DNA of 64,000 nt from Paenibacillus dokdonensis (GCF_004916975.1 NZ_STGQ01000001.1:3031674-3095673), one strand, 5' to 3'. Counted from the stretch's first letter, positions 6,269-15,763 are shown. The notes: generated by a model not told the origin, from the letters alone. Translations and numbers: made by a program.

Positions 6269-7480
6269 TTATTGTTTTCCTAAAGCCAACTCCTGATTGT
6301 TAAGCTTTTTATACACTTTAAAATAAACCCACACGGCATTCATCAACAGCAATGCACTCGTGATAAAAAACACATCCCGAATGCTAAACCAGGCCGCCAC
6401 CTGTCCGCCCAGGACGGCCCCCCCAAATACGCCCAAATACCCTGCCGACATGTTAAACCCAAACACCCTGCCTGTCAGAGCATTCGGCGTGATCTTTTTG
6501 ATCAGGATATTGACGGAGGGAATCAGACCTGCTGCAGTTAAACCGAATAAAAAGCGTAATCCCATCAGCTGCCACGGATTCTGCACAAAGGCTTGGGGGA
6601 TGAATAGGATTCCTGCTGCGATCAGGGCTGCAAAAATCACTTTATGTGCCCCTATTTTGTCCGAAAGCTTCCCGAGTCTTGGAGCGGCAATAATGTTCGC
6701 CAGGCCCGAAGCCGAAAATGCCAAACCGGCTAACAAAGCAACATGTCCGCTATGGCTGGACAACTTGGTAATATATACAGTAATGATGGGCTCTACCGAA
6801 TATAAGTCCACCGTTAACACCAAGAAAGTTACGAATAGGGTAATGGTCAAGCTTTTTTCGGGAACGGTATGCCATACGTCCTTGATGCTAGGTGTTTTTT
6901 TATTCTCACGAACGAAATTTTCCTTTACAAATAATACCGTCGTGATAAAGGCGACCATCATGAGCAGTCCTGTAATAAAAAATGAATTTTGCAAACCAAA
7001 GTTCTCTGCTATAAATCCGCCGATCGTCGGCCCAAGCAAAGAACCGGCAATATTTGCCGTAGAAAGTGTGCCTAACGCATAACCCGCATGTTCCTGATCC
7101 GTCTGTGTGGCAATCAATGTCGTACAGGCTGTGCTGTAACCCGTAATCGCACCCTGCAATAATCGGAGTCCGATCAATACATATACATTGTGCGCAAAAC
7201 CCATGCAGCCTACAACAACAGCCATTCCCAAGCTTGCACGCAAAAGCATCGGCTTGCGCCCGAATTTGTCAGCGGCCTTTCCCCAAATGGGTGAAAAAAT
7301 AGCTGAAATAATAAAGGTTATGCCAAAGGCAATGCCTGAGAACTGCGCAATAGATTCCGTATTATCCACACCAAGCTGCTTGATATACAGAGGCAAAATC
7401 GGCGCAATCTGACTCATGCCCACACCGGTTACAAACATGCCAAACCAGCACACGATTAAATTTCTTTTCCACATCGGCAT
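6269..7480 (-). CDS. MFS multidrug-type efflux transporter
   Basis: A 403-residue, twelve-helix major facilitator of the drug:H+ antiporter type. It shows the loop 2-3 motif WGKAADKFGRKPMLL, the helix-5 'antiporter' motif LGPTIGGFIAENFG and a second-half repeat GKLSDKIGAHKVI. Its substrate is unknown; drug or metabolite export is the usual role. The start ATG at 7480 is chosen because AGGAGG lies ten bases upstream. The cysteine hydrolase follows 23 bases downstream, and the AraC regulator gene lies just upstream on the same strand, so the regulator may control this pair. Confidence 0.85.
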   Translation of the reverse strand: MPMWKRNLIVCWFGMFVTGVGMSQIAPILPLYIKQLGVDNTESIAQFSGIAFGITFIISAIFSPIWGKAADKFGRKPMLLRASLGMAVVVGCMGFAHNVYVLIGLRLLQGAITGYSTACTTLIATQTDQEHAGYALGTLSTANIAGSLLGPTIGGFIAENFGLQNSFFITGLLMMVAFITTVLFVKENFVRENKKTPSIKDVWHTVPEKSLTITLFVTFLVLTVDLYSVEPIITVYITKLSSHSGHVALLAGLAFSASGLANIIAAPRLGKLSDKIGAHKVIFAALIAAGILFIPQAFVQNPWQLMGLRFLFGLTAAGLIPSVNILIKKITPNALTGRVFGFNMSAGYLGVFGGAVLGGQVAAWFSIRDVFFITSALLLMNAVWVYFKVYKKLNNQELALGKQ

Positions 7481-7585
7481 AAAAAATAGACCTCCTTTCT
7501 GCTGTATGCGAGAGTTGTTGTACAAAACCATGAACAATAACTTCCTCATAATAGCTCGAAGATAGGCCTAATTCCATGCACGATC

Positions 7586-8416
7586 TTAAATTCCATGGAC
7601 ATTTTTGCTGTAATATTCCGATGGACTGATGCCTTCGTTTCTTTTAAATATCCTGCTGAAATAAAATTCATCCGTAAAACCCAAGGCTTGGGCAACTTCC
7701 TTCACTTTCTTATCCCCTTCAATCAGCAGCTCTTTGGCCTTATCGATTTTCATCCTGTTAAAGAACTCTATGACCGAGTAACCGGTCGTCTCTTTAAAAG
7801 TTCTGGATAAATACGTAGGCGCTAATTGGACCAGGTCCGACAGCTCATTCAAGGTGACTTTGTCGCTGATATGCTGAAGCATGTACTGAATGATCTTCTC
7901 AACTTTCAAGGAAGCCGCGTCGCTTGAATGCTGCTTTTTTATATGTTGAACTATGGCGATGAATAATTGCTGGATTAAGGTCTTACAAATGAATTCATAC
8001 CCCGGAAGCTTGGCATTCCAGCAATCCACTAACTTTTGAAACAGATCCAGAGCAGGATAGGCATCTTTTAATGATTGGGCAGACTGGAGACCAAGCGGTT
8101 GCATATCGTCTGTAACCTCCCACTTGCCTTCATGCAAGCTCACACGTGCATAGCTGAAATGAACGGTCAGGAAACTGGCCGGTTTCGAGGGATTCGGTTC
8201 AAAAGCATGGAATACACCCGGAGCGATGTAGTACAGCATTCCTTCCTGGACCGGATGTTTTTTTTCACCGATGGTTATGCTGCCGGCGCCTCCTGTAACC
8301 AGAATGAGCTCATGATGTGATAGTGTTCTGGAGAACGTACGTGGAACCCTCAATGGCTCCTTCAATTTCCTGCCATTGCAATAATGAATGTGAAAAAAAA
8401 GCTGGTTGCTATTCAT
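7586..8416 (-). CDS. AraC-family regulator with cupin sensor domain
   Basis: A 276-residue transcription factor. An N-terminal cupin (about residues 20-90; EELILVTGGAG-like strand, GMLYYIAPGVFHAF) probably binds a small ligand. A C-terminal double HTH (about 175-272) shows VTLNELSDLVQLAPTYLSR and the AraC signature VAQALGFTDEFYFSRIFKR. The start ATG at 8416 is preceded by GGAGGG. It is divergent from the aspartase-like gene and precedes the MFS/hydrolase pair, so either could be its target. No ligand can be named. Confidence 0.85.
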   Translation of the reverse strand: MNSNQLFFHIHYCNGRKLKEPLRVPRTFSRTLSHHELILVTGGAGSITIGEKKHPVQEGMLYYIAPGVFHAFEPNPSKPASFLTVHFSYARVSLHEGKWEVTDDMQPLGLQSAQSLKDAYPALDLFQKLVDCWNAKLPGYEFICKTLIQQLFIAIVQHIKKQHSSDAASLKVEKIIQYMLQHISDKVTLNELSDLVQLAPTYLSRTFKETTGYSVIEFFNRMKIDKAKELLIEGDKKVKEVAQALGFTDEFYFSRIFKRNEGISPSEYYSKNVHGI

Positions 8417-8529
8417 AAATCCCTCCATGCTACAAATACAGATCATCTCATCGCAACATATGCCTATTATACCCAAATGGTTGAGGATGTCATGTTTATT
8501 TCAGATGTAGTCCCCGGTTGAACCGAAAG

Positions 8530-8544
8530 TGGAATGAAAATTGC
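8530..8544 (+). promoter_or_regulatory. Sigma-54 (-24/-12) promoter of aspartase-like gene
   Basis: TGGAATGAAAATTGC followed by TT matches the sigma-54 consensus TGGCACG-N4-TTGC with GG and GC ten bases apart. It is nearly identical to the two elements at 12877-12891 and 12911-12925. The gene starts 86 bases downstream. Confidence 0.75.
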
Positions 8545-8630
8545 TTATTAATATAGTGGATTACAAACATGAGTTATCCAATGCAAAGCTGAAACCGTTC
8601 ACATGAATAAAACTTTCGGAGGGAAAATAG

Positions 8631-9776
8631 ATGACCAGAATCGAACAAGATCACTTAGGGACTCGAGAGGTCCCCTCCTACGCTTATTACGGCATTCAAA
8701 CACTGCGCGCCGCCGAGAAATTCCCGAATGCAGGCACGCCCGTTCATGACGAATTTATTATCGCGATGGCATGCGTGAAACGCGCTGCTGCTCAGGCTAA
8801 TCTTGAGCTTGGCATGTTACCGAAGCAGATCGGTCATTGCATGATCAAGGCTGCGGAAGAAATTATGAATGGAAAGCATCTGGAGGATTTTACATTGGAT
8901 TTTGTCCAGGGCGGAACTTCCGATGCATTGAATACGAACATGAACGAGGTTATCGCTAATCGGGCTCTTGAGTTTATGCTTGAGGATAAAGGGAATTATT
9001 CATTAATTAATCCGGACGGCCATGTAAATCTAGCACAATCATCGAATGGGATCATTACCGTGGCTCTCCAAATCACTGCCTATCAGCTTACTCATAATTT
9101 GATTAAGTCCACCGATCAATTGATTACCTGCCTGCTCGCCAAAGAAAAGAACATGGAGGAGCTTTACAGACCCGGGAATACGTCTGTGAAAATAGGAACC
9201 CCTCCTTGGCTCGGCCATCAATTCGGCAATGCTGCCCGTAACCTGCTCCGGGATATGAAACATCTTGTCATGGCTGCCTCACAGCTGCAGACGATCGATC
9301 TGGGCGAAGCGTTCACCAACTCCGAATCGAACACGAGCCCAGATTTCACGGACATCATCACAGCGTATTTAAAGGTCAACACCCAGCTTAACATGACCAC
9401 CATTAAAGACCGGAGTGATACAACCTGCAGCAAAGATGCATTTGTTGAACTTTCCTCAGCGATAAACCAATGCGCGGTAGATATATCGAAACTATGCAGC
9501 GATATTCGCCTCGCCGCCGCTTCGTTCCCGTCGGATCAGAACGAGCCGTATTTGAGCATCGGAGTGAATACGGAAGCAGCCGAAGCTCTCAACCAAATCG
9601 TATTCCATGTCATCGGACTGGGCCATGGCATTCGCCTCGCCGCTGAAGCCGGGATGGCGGATCAGAAGGCTGTCCCGCCCATTATCGCCTATAATTTATT
9701 GGAATCCATGAAATTACTCATCAAAGGAATGGATTCATTGCAAAGTGAATTTTCTATTTCATTCATGTATCGGTGA
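8631..9776 (+). CDS. Degenerate aspartase/fumarase-superfamily protein
   Basis: The protein has 381 residues against about 470 for aspartate ammonia-lyase. The N-terminal and central helical domains are recognisable: VPSYAYYGIQTLRA (about 16-29), FVQGGTSDALNTNMNEVIANRA (about 91-112) and VNLAQSSNG (about 133-141). The superfamily signature loop GSSxMPxKxN, which carries the catalytic serine, is absent: the region around residues 298-320 reads SFPSDQNEPYLSIGVNTE and then rejoins the family pattern at NQIVFHVIG. The substrate-binding TxLQDAxP segment is also altered (NTSVKIGTPPWLG), and the C-terminal small domain is missing. The frame is intact and sits under a sigma-54 promoter with a GGAGGG ribosome site, so it looks maintained. 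Lyase activity seems unlikely; a regulatory or new role is inferred. Confidence 0.75.
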   Translation: MTRIEQDHLGTREVPSYAYYGIQTLRAAEKFPNAGTPVHDEFIIAMACVKRAAAQANLELGMLPKQIGHCMIKAAEEIMNGKHLEDFTLDFVQGGTSDALNTNMNEVIANRALEFMLEDKGNYSLINPDGHVNLAQSSNGIITVALQITAYQLTHNLIKSTDQLITCLLAKEKNMEELYRPGNTSVKIGTPPWLGHQFGNAARNLLRDMKHLVMAASQLQTIDLGEAFTNSESNTSPDFTDIITAYLKVNTQLNMTTIKDRSDTTCSKDAFVELSSAINQCAVDISKLCSDIRLAAASFPSDQNEPYLSIGVNTEAAEALNQIVFHVIGLGHGIRLAAEAGMADQKAVPPIIAYNLLESMKLLIKGMDSLQSEFSISFMYR

Positions 9777-9801
9777 ATGGTGAACTCATTCAGTCATATT
9801 A

Positions 9802-9845
9802 CAAGGGGCTGCCTCAGCAATGAATCCTGCTGAGGCAGCCCCTTG
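9802..9845. terminator. Strong bidirectional terminator
   Basis: CAAGGGGCTGCCTCAGCA (9802-9819) pairs perfectly over 18 bp with its complement at 9828-9845. It lies exactly between the convergent aspartase-like and rpoN genes and ends three bases before the rpoN stop. Confidence 0.88.
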
Positions 9846-9848
9846 TAT

Positions 9849-11162
9849 TTATATTTTGCGTCTTCGGCTCGAAGAAGAAAGAATCTTTAATTCTTCACGA
9901 TATTTGGTAACCGTTCTGCGCGACAGCCTTACCCCTTCCGAAAAAAGTACATCAACGATCTTCTGATCGGAGTAAGGACGGGTTTTATTCTCGGAATCGA
10001 TGAGCTCTTTGATCCTCGCTTTCACTTTCTGGGAGGAAGCTGTCCCTCCACCCGAAGTCGAAAGTCCGGCAGCAAAGAAGTATTTTAGTGGAAAGAGGCC
10101 ATATGGGGTACGCACGAACTTATCATGAACCGCCCGGCTTATCGTTGATTCATGCATATCCAGCTTGCTGGATATTGTATGCAAGGTCATGGGTCGGAGG
10201 CCTCTGACCCCTTCTGCCAAGAACTCATTTTGCTCCTCCATCATGGCGTATACGACCTTCATCAAGGTCTGCTTCCGCATCTCAATGCATCGAATAATCC
10301 ATTGTGCCGACTTCACGCAATGGTTCAAATACGAAGAAGCATCTGTCGATTGCCGCAGCTTAACCCATTCCCCGCACTCATGGCTGATGGAAAGTTTGGG
10401 AACAGCCGAAGATTGCATAGAAACTGTAAAACCATCGGCATGATATTCGACAATGGCATCCGGAACGATATAATGTTGTTCGAATGCGCCAATCGAAAGC
10501 CCGGGACGAGGATTTAAGCTTCGTATATATTTATAGGCGACCATCACCTGTTCCCTTGAGATCCGTAAAGCAGAAACCATGCGTCCCAAGTTTCCATCTG
10601 CTAATTCCGTCAAATATTCATCCACGATCTCATATGCGTAGGGAACAGCAGCCGGATCTCGGATGATCTGTAGCAGCAAACATTCTCGCAAGTTTCTTCC
10701 CGCTATGCCTGCCGGCTCCAGCGATTGCAGCTTCTCAAGCGCAGCCTTCAGGAGTGCCTCGGAAATATTCAGTTCCGTCCGAATATCGTCAAATGTGATA
10801 TCCAGATAACCATCATCGTTTAGATTACCGGCCATGTATGCAGCAGTCCGATACACTTCTGGAGGGAGCGAGAGAAGTCGCAGCTGACTCTTCAGCCTCG
10901 CCTCCATTGTTTCTTGTGCTTTGTTCACATTCCAGAATGGATCTTGCATGAAGTGCTTTTCTTCACCGTTTCTGGTCTTTCTGCCATAGATATAAATATC
11001 CCTGTGATCCTCAAGTTCCAGGACAGGGTTCTCTGTCGCCTGTTCCTGCAAATACTGAGCAAGCTCATAACCCGACAACGTTAAAATATGAATGGATTGT
11101 TTCAGTTCAGGAGTGATCGCCAGTTTCAAGCGCTGATCTTGCACCAATTGATAGCCTATCAA
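9849..11162 (-). CDS. rpoN: RNA polymerase sigma-54 factor
   Basis: A 437-residue sigma-54 (SigL/RpoN). Region I (residues 1-50) has the Q/L-rich pattern QDQRLKLAITPELKQSIHILTLSGYELAQYLQEQ that contacts the activator. The core-binding region spans about 80-250. The C-terminal HTH region contains TISRAVHDKFVRTPYGLFPLKYFF, and the RpoN box appears as LSRRTVTKYREEL near residue 415, which reads the -24 element. The start is TTG at 11162, behind GGGGAGAG. It lies in the middle of a cluster of genes with -24/-12 promoters and near an AAA+ activator, which suggests a largely local regulon. B. subtilis calls the equivalent gene sigL. Confidence 0.95.
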   Translation of the reverse strand: MIGYQLVQDQRLKLAITPELKQSIHILTLSGYELAQYLQEQATENPVLELEDHRDIYIYGRKTRNGEEKHFMQDPFWNVNKAQETMEARLKSQLRLLSLPPEVYRTAAYMAGNLNDDGYLDITFDDIRTELNISEALLKAALEKLQSLEPAGIAGRNLRECLLLQIIRDPAAVPYAYEIVDEYLTELADGNLGRMVSALRISREQVMVAYKYIRSLNPRPGLSIGAFEQHYIVPDAIVEYHADGFTVSMQSSAVPKLSISHECGEWVKLRQSTDASSYLNHCVKSAQWIIRCIEMRKQTLMKVVYAMMEEQNEFLAEGVRGLRPMTLHTISSKLDMHESTISRAVHDKFVRTPYGLFPLKYFFAAGLSTSGGGTASSQKVKARIKELIDSENKTRPYSDQKIVDVLFSEGVRLSRRTVTKYREELKILSSSSRRRKI

Positions 11163-11268
11163 CGAAACTCTCCCCTTCCGCGCAGGTTGTCTCTTCGCAA
11201 AAGTATGATTCTCTATTCACTATACTTAAAAATATCCAAATTGAACATTGCTGCCGCTGTCTAATATT

Positions 11269-12816
11269 TTAGAATCGATCGCATACCAACTTCGCTTGCG
11301 TAAACAATAATAAATAATCCCTACCACCGGCTTTCGAATCCGTACCCGACATATTGAATCCGCCAAACGGATGCGTTCCGACCAATGCACCTGTGCATTT
11401 GCGGTTGAAGTACAGATTGCCCACAAAAAATTCCCGTCTTGCTTTCTCCAGATTGGCTCCATTACTTGAGATCACTGCCCCGGTTAAGCCGTAATCCGTA
11501 TTGTTAGCGAAATCCAGCGCTTCATCGAAGGATTTGGCTTTTGTAAAAGCAACGACCGGCCCAAATATTTCTTCCTGGGAAATCCGGGCATTGGAATCCA
11601 CATCTGCGAAGATGGTTGGCTCGATGAAAAATCCGTTCGGATCCCCCGTACCGCCCCCAAGCACCAGACGCCCTTCCTGCTTGCCAATTTCAATATATTC
11701 ACGAATCTTCATGTATGCTTTTTCGTCGATTACTGGTCCCAGGTTAGCTGCTGCATCGGCCGGATCACTCATAACCAGTTTACTTGCTCTTTCCACGACT
11801 CTCTCCAGAACCGTGTCATAGACATCCTCATGAACGATAACGCGGGAGCATGCCGAACATTTCTGCCCGGAGAAACCGAATGCGGAAAGCGTAATCGTGT
11901 CCGCAGCCAGATCCAGATCGGCTTCTTTGTCAACAACGATCGCATCCTTACCTCCCATTTCAGCTACAACGCGTTTAATCCATTTTTGCCCTGGATTCGG
12001 TTTTGCTGCCCGTTCATTAATACGCAAGCCTACATCGCGAGAGCCTGTAAAACTGATGAACCGGGTGAGAGGATGATCAACGAGATAATCGCCGACTTGC
12101 CCACCAGGTCCGGGCAGGAAATTGACAACTCCAGCAGGTAACCCTACTTCTTCCAGCAAGGACATGAATTTCGCAGCAATGATCGGCGTTGTGCTCGCCG
12201 GCTTCAGTACGACCGTGTTGCCGGATACAAGAGCCGCGGAGGTCATGCCTGCCATGATCGCGAGCGGGAAATTCCACGGAGGAATAACGACACCTACGCC
12301 AAGAGGAATATAGTACAGTTCATTCTCTTCCTCTGCGCTGACCGTCAAAGGGTGAGGCTGGCTGAGACGCTGCATCTCGCGCGCATAAAATTCGAGGAAA
12401 TCGATGGCTTCGGCCGTTTCGACGTCGGCTTCCACTCTCGTTTTTCCAGCCTCAAAAGTCATCAAGGCAGAGAACTCATGCTTGCGCCGTCTTAGAATCG
12501 CAGCGGCCCGGTACAAATATCGGGCACGCTCATTCGGATCGGTACGTTTCCATGTTTCAAACGTCGCCGCTGCAGTTTGGATTGCTTTCTCCGCGATATG
12601 GATGTCCGCTTGCGATACAACGCCGATTACTTGCGTTTTATTTGCCGGATTTATTGAAGAAATTTTGTGGTCGGTCATGATTCTCTCGCCGCCGATAATG
12701 AGCGGGTAGTCCTTGCCTAGTTCGGCCTCCACTTTCTTAAGAGCTGCATCGTATTCTACATTATTGTGTGCTTCCTTAAAGTTAACGAATGTCTCGTTCC
12801 TGAATTCTGATCTCAT
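11269..12816 (-). CDS. rocA: 1-pyrroline-5-carboxylate dehydrogenase
   Basis: A 515-residue NAD-dependent aldehyde dehydrogenase that oxidises glutamate semialdehyde/P5C to glutamate, the second step of proline catabolism. Length and opening (about 20 residues before FVNFKEAHN, then [14 protein letters not shown]) are those of the RocA/PutC/YcgN type. The NAD-binding [11 protein letters not shown], the catalytic Glu in [13 protein letters not shown] and the catalytic Cys in [12 protein letters not shown] are present. It is transcribed from a -24/-12 promoter at 12877-12891, divergent from proline dehydrogenase. The name putC would be equally apt given the neighbour. Confidence 0.93.
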   Translation of the reverse strand: MRSEFRNETFVNFKEAHNNVEYDAALKKVEAELGKDYPLIIGGERIMTDHKISSINPANKTQVIGVVSQADIHIAEKAIQTAAATFETWKRTDPNERARYLYRAAAILRRRKHEFSALMTFEAGKTRVEADVETAEAIDFLEFYAREMQRLSQPHPLTVSAEEENELYYIPLGVGVVIPPWNFPLAIMAGMTSAALVSGNTVVLKPASTTPIIAAKFMSLLEEVGLPAGVVNFLPGPGGQVGDYLVDHPLTRFISFTGSRDVGLRINERAAKPNPGQKWIKRVVAEMGGKDAIVVDKEADLDLAADTITLSAFGFSGQKCSACSRVIVHEDVYDTVLERVVERASKLVMSDPADAAANLGPVIDEKAYMKIREYIEIGKQEGRLVLGGGTGDPNGFFIEPTIFADVDSNARISQEEIFGPVVAFTKAKSFDEALDFANNTDYGLTGAVISSNGANLEKARREFFVGNLYFNRKCTGALVGTHPFGGFNMSGTDSKAGGRDYLLLFTQAKLVCDRF

Positions 12817-12876
12817 AAATAAAAACCATCCTCTCTCTAATGAGTTGTGTAATTTAACCTGCTCTATAAACTAGAA

Positions 12877-12891
12877 GCAAAAATCATGCCA
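12877..12891 (-). promoter_or_regulatory. Sigma-54 promoter of P5C dehydrogenase gene
   Basis: On the minus strand TGGCATGATTTTTGC is followed by TT. This is the best match of the three -24/-12 elements in the region and points at the rocA gene, 60 bases away. Confidence 0.85.
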
Positions 12892-12910
12892 ACTCCCTTA
12901 ACGATTGTTT

Positions 12911-12925
12911 TGGTATGAATTTTGC
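12911..12925 (+). promoter_or_regulatory. Sigma-54 promoter of proline dehydrogenase gene
   Basis: TGGTATGAATTTTGC is followed by TT, with correct GG/GC spacing, 60 bases upstream of the proline dehydrogenase start. It is back to back with the rocA promoter, only 19 bases apart, so one activator site could serve both. Confidence 0.82.
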
Positions 12926-12984
12926 TTAACTAATGATGCAAGTTGACACATGACAATATTCAACATCTGAAAGGGGAAATACCC

Positions 12985-13905
12985 ATGGACAGTACAGAAT
13001 TATACCGGAAGGTGCTGCTCTCGATTTCAGGCAATCAGCTGGTCGAGAAGCTTTCACTACAATACGGCAAGAAATTGGCAGGCAAATTCATTGCAGGAGA
13101 TACCTTGGCTGAGGCTCTAGCCGAAATCAAAATCTTGAACAGCAAAGGCATCATGGTCACTTTGGACCACCTGGGGGAGGGAATCAAACAATTAGCGGAA
13201 GCTGCTGGCTACAGGGAAGAATATATTAGACTGGTTAACGGGATCGCTGAAGGGAACGTAAACTCTAATGTTTCTTTGAAGCCCACCCAAATGGGTTTAG
13301 CTCTCGATAAGGAAGCCTGCTATGACAACATTAAAGCCGTCGTAAGCCAAGCCAGGAAGCATAACAATTTTGTGCGCATCGATATGGAAGATACACCATT
13401 CACCCAAGCGACGATTGATATCGTACTGCGGCTGCATGCGGAAGGGTTGACCAATGTTGGCACCGTCATTCAAGCCTATTTGTTCCGCACGGAAGATGAT
13501 GTGAAGCGATTGATCGAAGCAAAAGTAAATCTTCGTCTGGTTAAGGGGGCATATAAAGAACCGGGAACGGTTGCCTATCAACAGATGAGCGAAGTCATTG
13601 ACAACTACAAGAAGATCATCAAAATGCATTTGGACGGAGGCGTATACACCGCCATCGCCTCACATGACGACCGTATCATACATTGGGTCAAGGAATATGC
13701 GGCGAAAAACGGCATTTCCAAAGACGCTTTTGAATTTCAGATGCTGTATGGCTTACGAATGAATGATCAGGAGCAATTAGCCAAAGAAGGTTTTCGGATC
13801 CGCTGCTATATGCCATACGGTACCATGTGGTATCCCTACTATACGCGCCGGTTGGCCGAAAAACCCGCAAATTTGTGGATGGTCGTCAAAAATATGTTCA
13901 AATAG
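12985..13905 (+). CDS. putB: Proline dehydrogenase
   Basis: A 306-residue monofunctional FAD-dependent proline dehydrogenase (PutB/FadM type), catalysing the first step of proline breakdown to P5C. The TIM-barrel features are visible: NGIMVTLDHLGEG-like strand (about 50-62), FVRIDMEDT (about 125-133), NLRLVKGAYKEP (about 180-191) and the C-terminal substrate signature MLYGLRM...YMPYGTMWYPYYTRRLAEKP. I chose the ATG at 12985, eight bases after AAGGGG. Product channels to the divergent rocA enzyme. It is under a -24/-12 promoter. Confidence 0.93.
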   Translation: MDSTELYRKVLLSISGNQLVEKLSLQYGKKLAGKFIAGDTLAEALAEIKILNSKGIMVTLDHLGEGIKQLAEAAGYREEYIRLVNGIAEGNVNSNVSLKPTQMGLALDKEACYDNIKAVVSQARKHNNFVRIDMEDTPFTQATIDIVLRLHAEGLTNVGTVIQAYLFRTEDDVKRLIEAKVNLRLVKGAYKEPGTVAYQQMSEVIDNYKKIIKMHLDGGVYTAIASHDDRIIHWVKEYAAKNGISKDAFEFQMLYGLRMNDQEQLAKEGFRIRCYMPYGTMWYPYYTRRLAEKPANLWMVVKNMFK

Positions 13906-13936
13906 CTACGTATTCATAATCAAAATTCAAAAAGGA

Positions 13937-13965
13937 TTTACACTTAAAATCAGGCTGGGTATAAT
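13937..13965 (+). promoter_or_regulatory. SigA promoter of the activator gene
   Basis: TTTACA (13937-13942), a 17-base spacer and a perfect TATAAT (13960-13965) lie 50 bases upstream of the activator start. The activator is thus made by the housekeeping polymerase independently of sigma-54. Confidence 0.85.
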
Positions 13966-14017
13966 GACCCTAATAATACAATGAGCTTACATTCTTCATG
14001 TATAGGGGGTCAGCTGA

Positions 14018-15763
14018 ATGAAACATCTATTGCCCAGTCTGGAACGTCTTATTCGAACGAATTACAAGATTGTCGATCTGTCTGACCTGGCATCACTCCA
14101 AGATAGCCATGAAATAGAGCATGACTTCCCTGTTTTCCTGAGAAATGATTCCGGACAATATGGATTGTTGAACACGCCGTCCACTACCGATAACCCCTCA
14201 AATTTGCCAAATATAATCAACGTCCAAACCGTCAATGCGGAGGATTCCTTGACCTTCATCTCTACTGCCTTCGCTTCTTGTTCTCTTGCAATTGTCCTGC
14301 GTGATGGCCAGCCTGTTGGTTATGTTGCAGCCCCGGATATAATCGAAGCAACCGTGCAGGCGCACAGATATATAGAAGCTTATTTTACAACCACTTTGAA
14401 AACGCTTAATCCTGACGTCGCGATCACACTAATAAATGAGGAAGGACATGTAGCAGTCTGGACATCCGGTGCAGAGCATATATTTTCTATTCAAAAAAAC
14501 GAGATCATCGGCAAACCGGCTTCGGATTTTTTTCAAGTCGACCGTCTGCAATCGCTTAAAACGCTTGAAACCGGCGAATCCGTACATAAAATGCAGCATC
14601 GGCCGCGGCAAGATATGTTTGTCCTCATTAATTCCACCCCCGTAAAATTGGATGATCGTATCATTGGGGCTGTTGCAGCGGAATCCGATTTGACCACACA
14701 GATGAGACTGCATCAGGAGCTGCTGCAGATGACAAGCAAGGTTCATCATCTGCAGAAGGAAGTTGCGATGTTAAGCCCTTCAAGCGATCCTTTCCAGCAT
14801 ATCAAAGGAACGAGCACTACGATCAAATCTAGCATCGACACAATTAAGAAGATCAGTACGACGAAAGCAACGGTCCTTATCCAGGGAGAAAGCGGTACTG
14901 GAAAGGAACTCTTCGCCCAGGCGATTCATAATTCCCGCGAGCAGAGCAACGCCCCGTTTATCGCAATCAATTGCGGGGCTATTCCGGCCGCCCTGTTCGA
15001 GAGTGAATTATTCGGCTACGAGAAGGGTGCCTTCTCCGGAGCTGATCCGAAAGGCAAGAAAGGTAAAATCGAATTAGCCAATGGAGGCACGCTTTTTCTC
15101 GATGAAATTGGGGAAATGCCCCTGGATATGCAAGTTAAAATGCTTCGAGTACTGCAGGAAAAGAATTATTTTGCGGTCGGCGGCACGCAATTGAAGAAAG
15201 CAGACTGTCGCATCGTCGCTGCAACCAACCGTGATTTAAAGAAAATGATCACTGAAGGCAGCTTCCGTGAGGATCTCTACTATCGACTGAATGTCGTATC
15301 CCTGGATGTCCCCTCCTTGCGTGACCGCAAAGAAGATATATATGAACTTACGCAATCCTTTCTGCATGAGTTCTCACTCGTTTATGGACGTCATATCCAA
15401 TCATTCACGCCCGATGTATTCGAGGATTTGCTTCAATACGATTGGCCCGGCAACATTAGGGAACTCCGAAACATCGTTGAGCGGCTTGTTATTTTCTCCA
15501 CCGACGGGGAAATCAAACGTGAATACTTGCCTGCCAATATCTATTCAGGAGATCATAAGCGCCGGTCTCCTGGCCCGCCGGCCGATGACCTGAATACAGC
15601 TGAGCTGGACGGCTCCGCATTTCAGGCTAAACTCGACGAATTCGAGCGCAATCTATTGCTCCACACCTTGGAATCAGCCAATGGAAACAAGCTTGCCATC
15701 GCGAAGCAGCTCGGCATTTCGAGAGCAACGCTCTATAACAAGCTCAAGCGGCTAAATTTATAG
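14018..15763 (+). CDS. Sigma-54-dependent activator, RocR-like
   Basis: A 581-residue bacterial enhancer-binding protein. The N-terminal 130 residues may hold a CBS-like sensor (LRNDSGQYGLLN, LRDGQPVGYVA). A PAS domain follows at about 130-220, then the AAA+ core (about 260-495) with Walker A GESGTGKE (290-297), the sigma-54-contact loop as GAFSGA (337-342, Ser for the usual Thr) and Walker B TLFLDEIGE. A Fis-type HTH at the end reads AIAKQLGISRATLYNKLKRL. Neighbourhood and -24/-12 promoters make proline-catabolism control its obvious job; the effector could be proline, ornithine or another amino acid. The start follows AGGGGGT. Confidence 0.9.
   Translation: MKHLLPSLERLIRTNYKIVDLSDLASLQDSHEIEHDFPVFLRNDSGQYGLLNTPSTTDNPSNLPNIINVQTVNAEDSLTFISTAFASCSLAIVLRDGQPVGYVAAPDIIEATVQAHRYIEAYFTTTLKTLNPDVAITLINEEGHVAVWTSGAEHIFSIQKNEIIGKPASDFFQVDRLQSLKTLETGESVHKMQHRPRQDMFVLINSTPVKLDDRIIGAVAAESDLTTQMRLHQELLQMTSKVHHLQKEVAMLSPSSDPFQHIKGTSTTIKSSIDTIKKISTTKATVLIQGESGTGKELFAQAIHNSREQSNAPFIAINCGAIPAALFESELFGYEKGAFSGADPKGKKGKIELANGGTLFLDEIGEMPLDMQVKMLRVLQEKNYFAVGGTQLKKADCRIVAATNRDLKKMITEGSFREDLYYRLNVVSLDVPSLRDRKEDIYELTQSFLHEFSLVYGRHIQSFTPDVFEDLLQYDWPGNIRELRNIVERLVIFSTDGEIKREYLPANIYSGDHKRRSPGPPADDLNTAELDGSAFQAKLDEFERNLLLHTLESANGNKLAIAKQLGISRATLYNKLKRLNL

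Noticed and set aside
6360-7082. 240-codon frame on the plus strand
   Set aside because: Antisense to a clear MFS transporter; it has no ribosome site and an unnatural composition.
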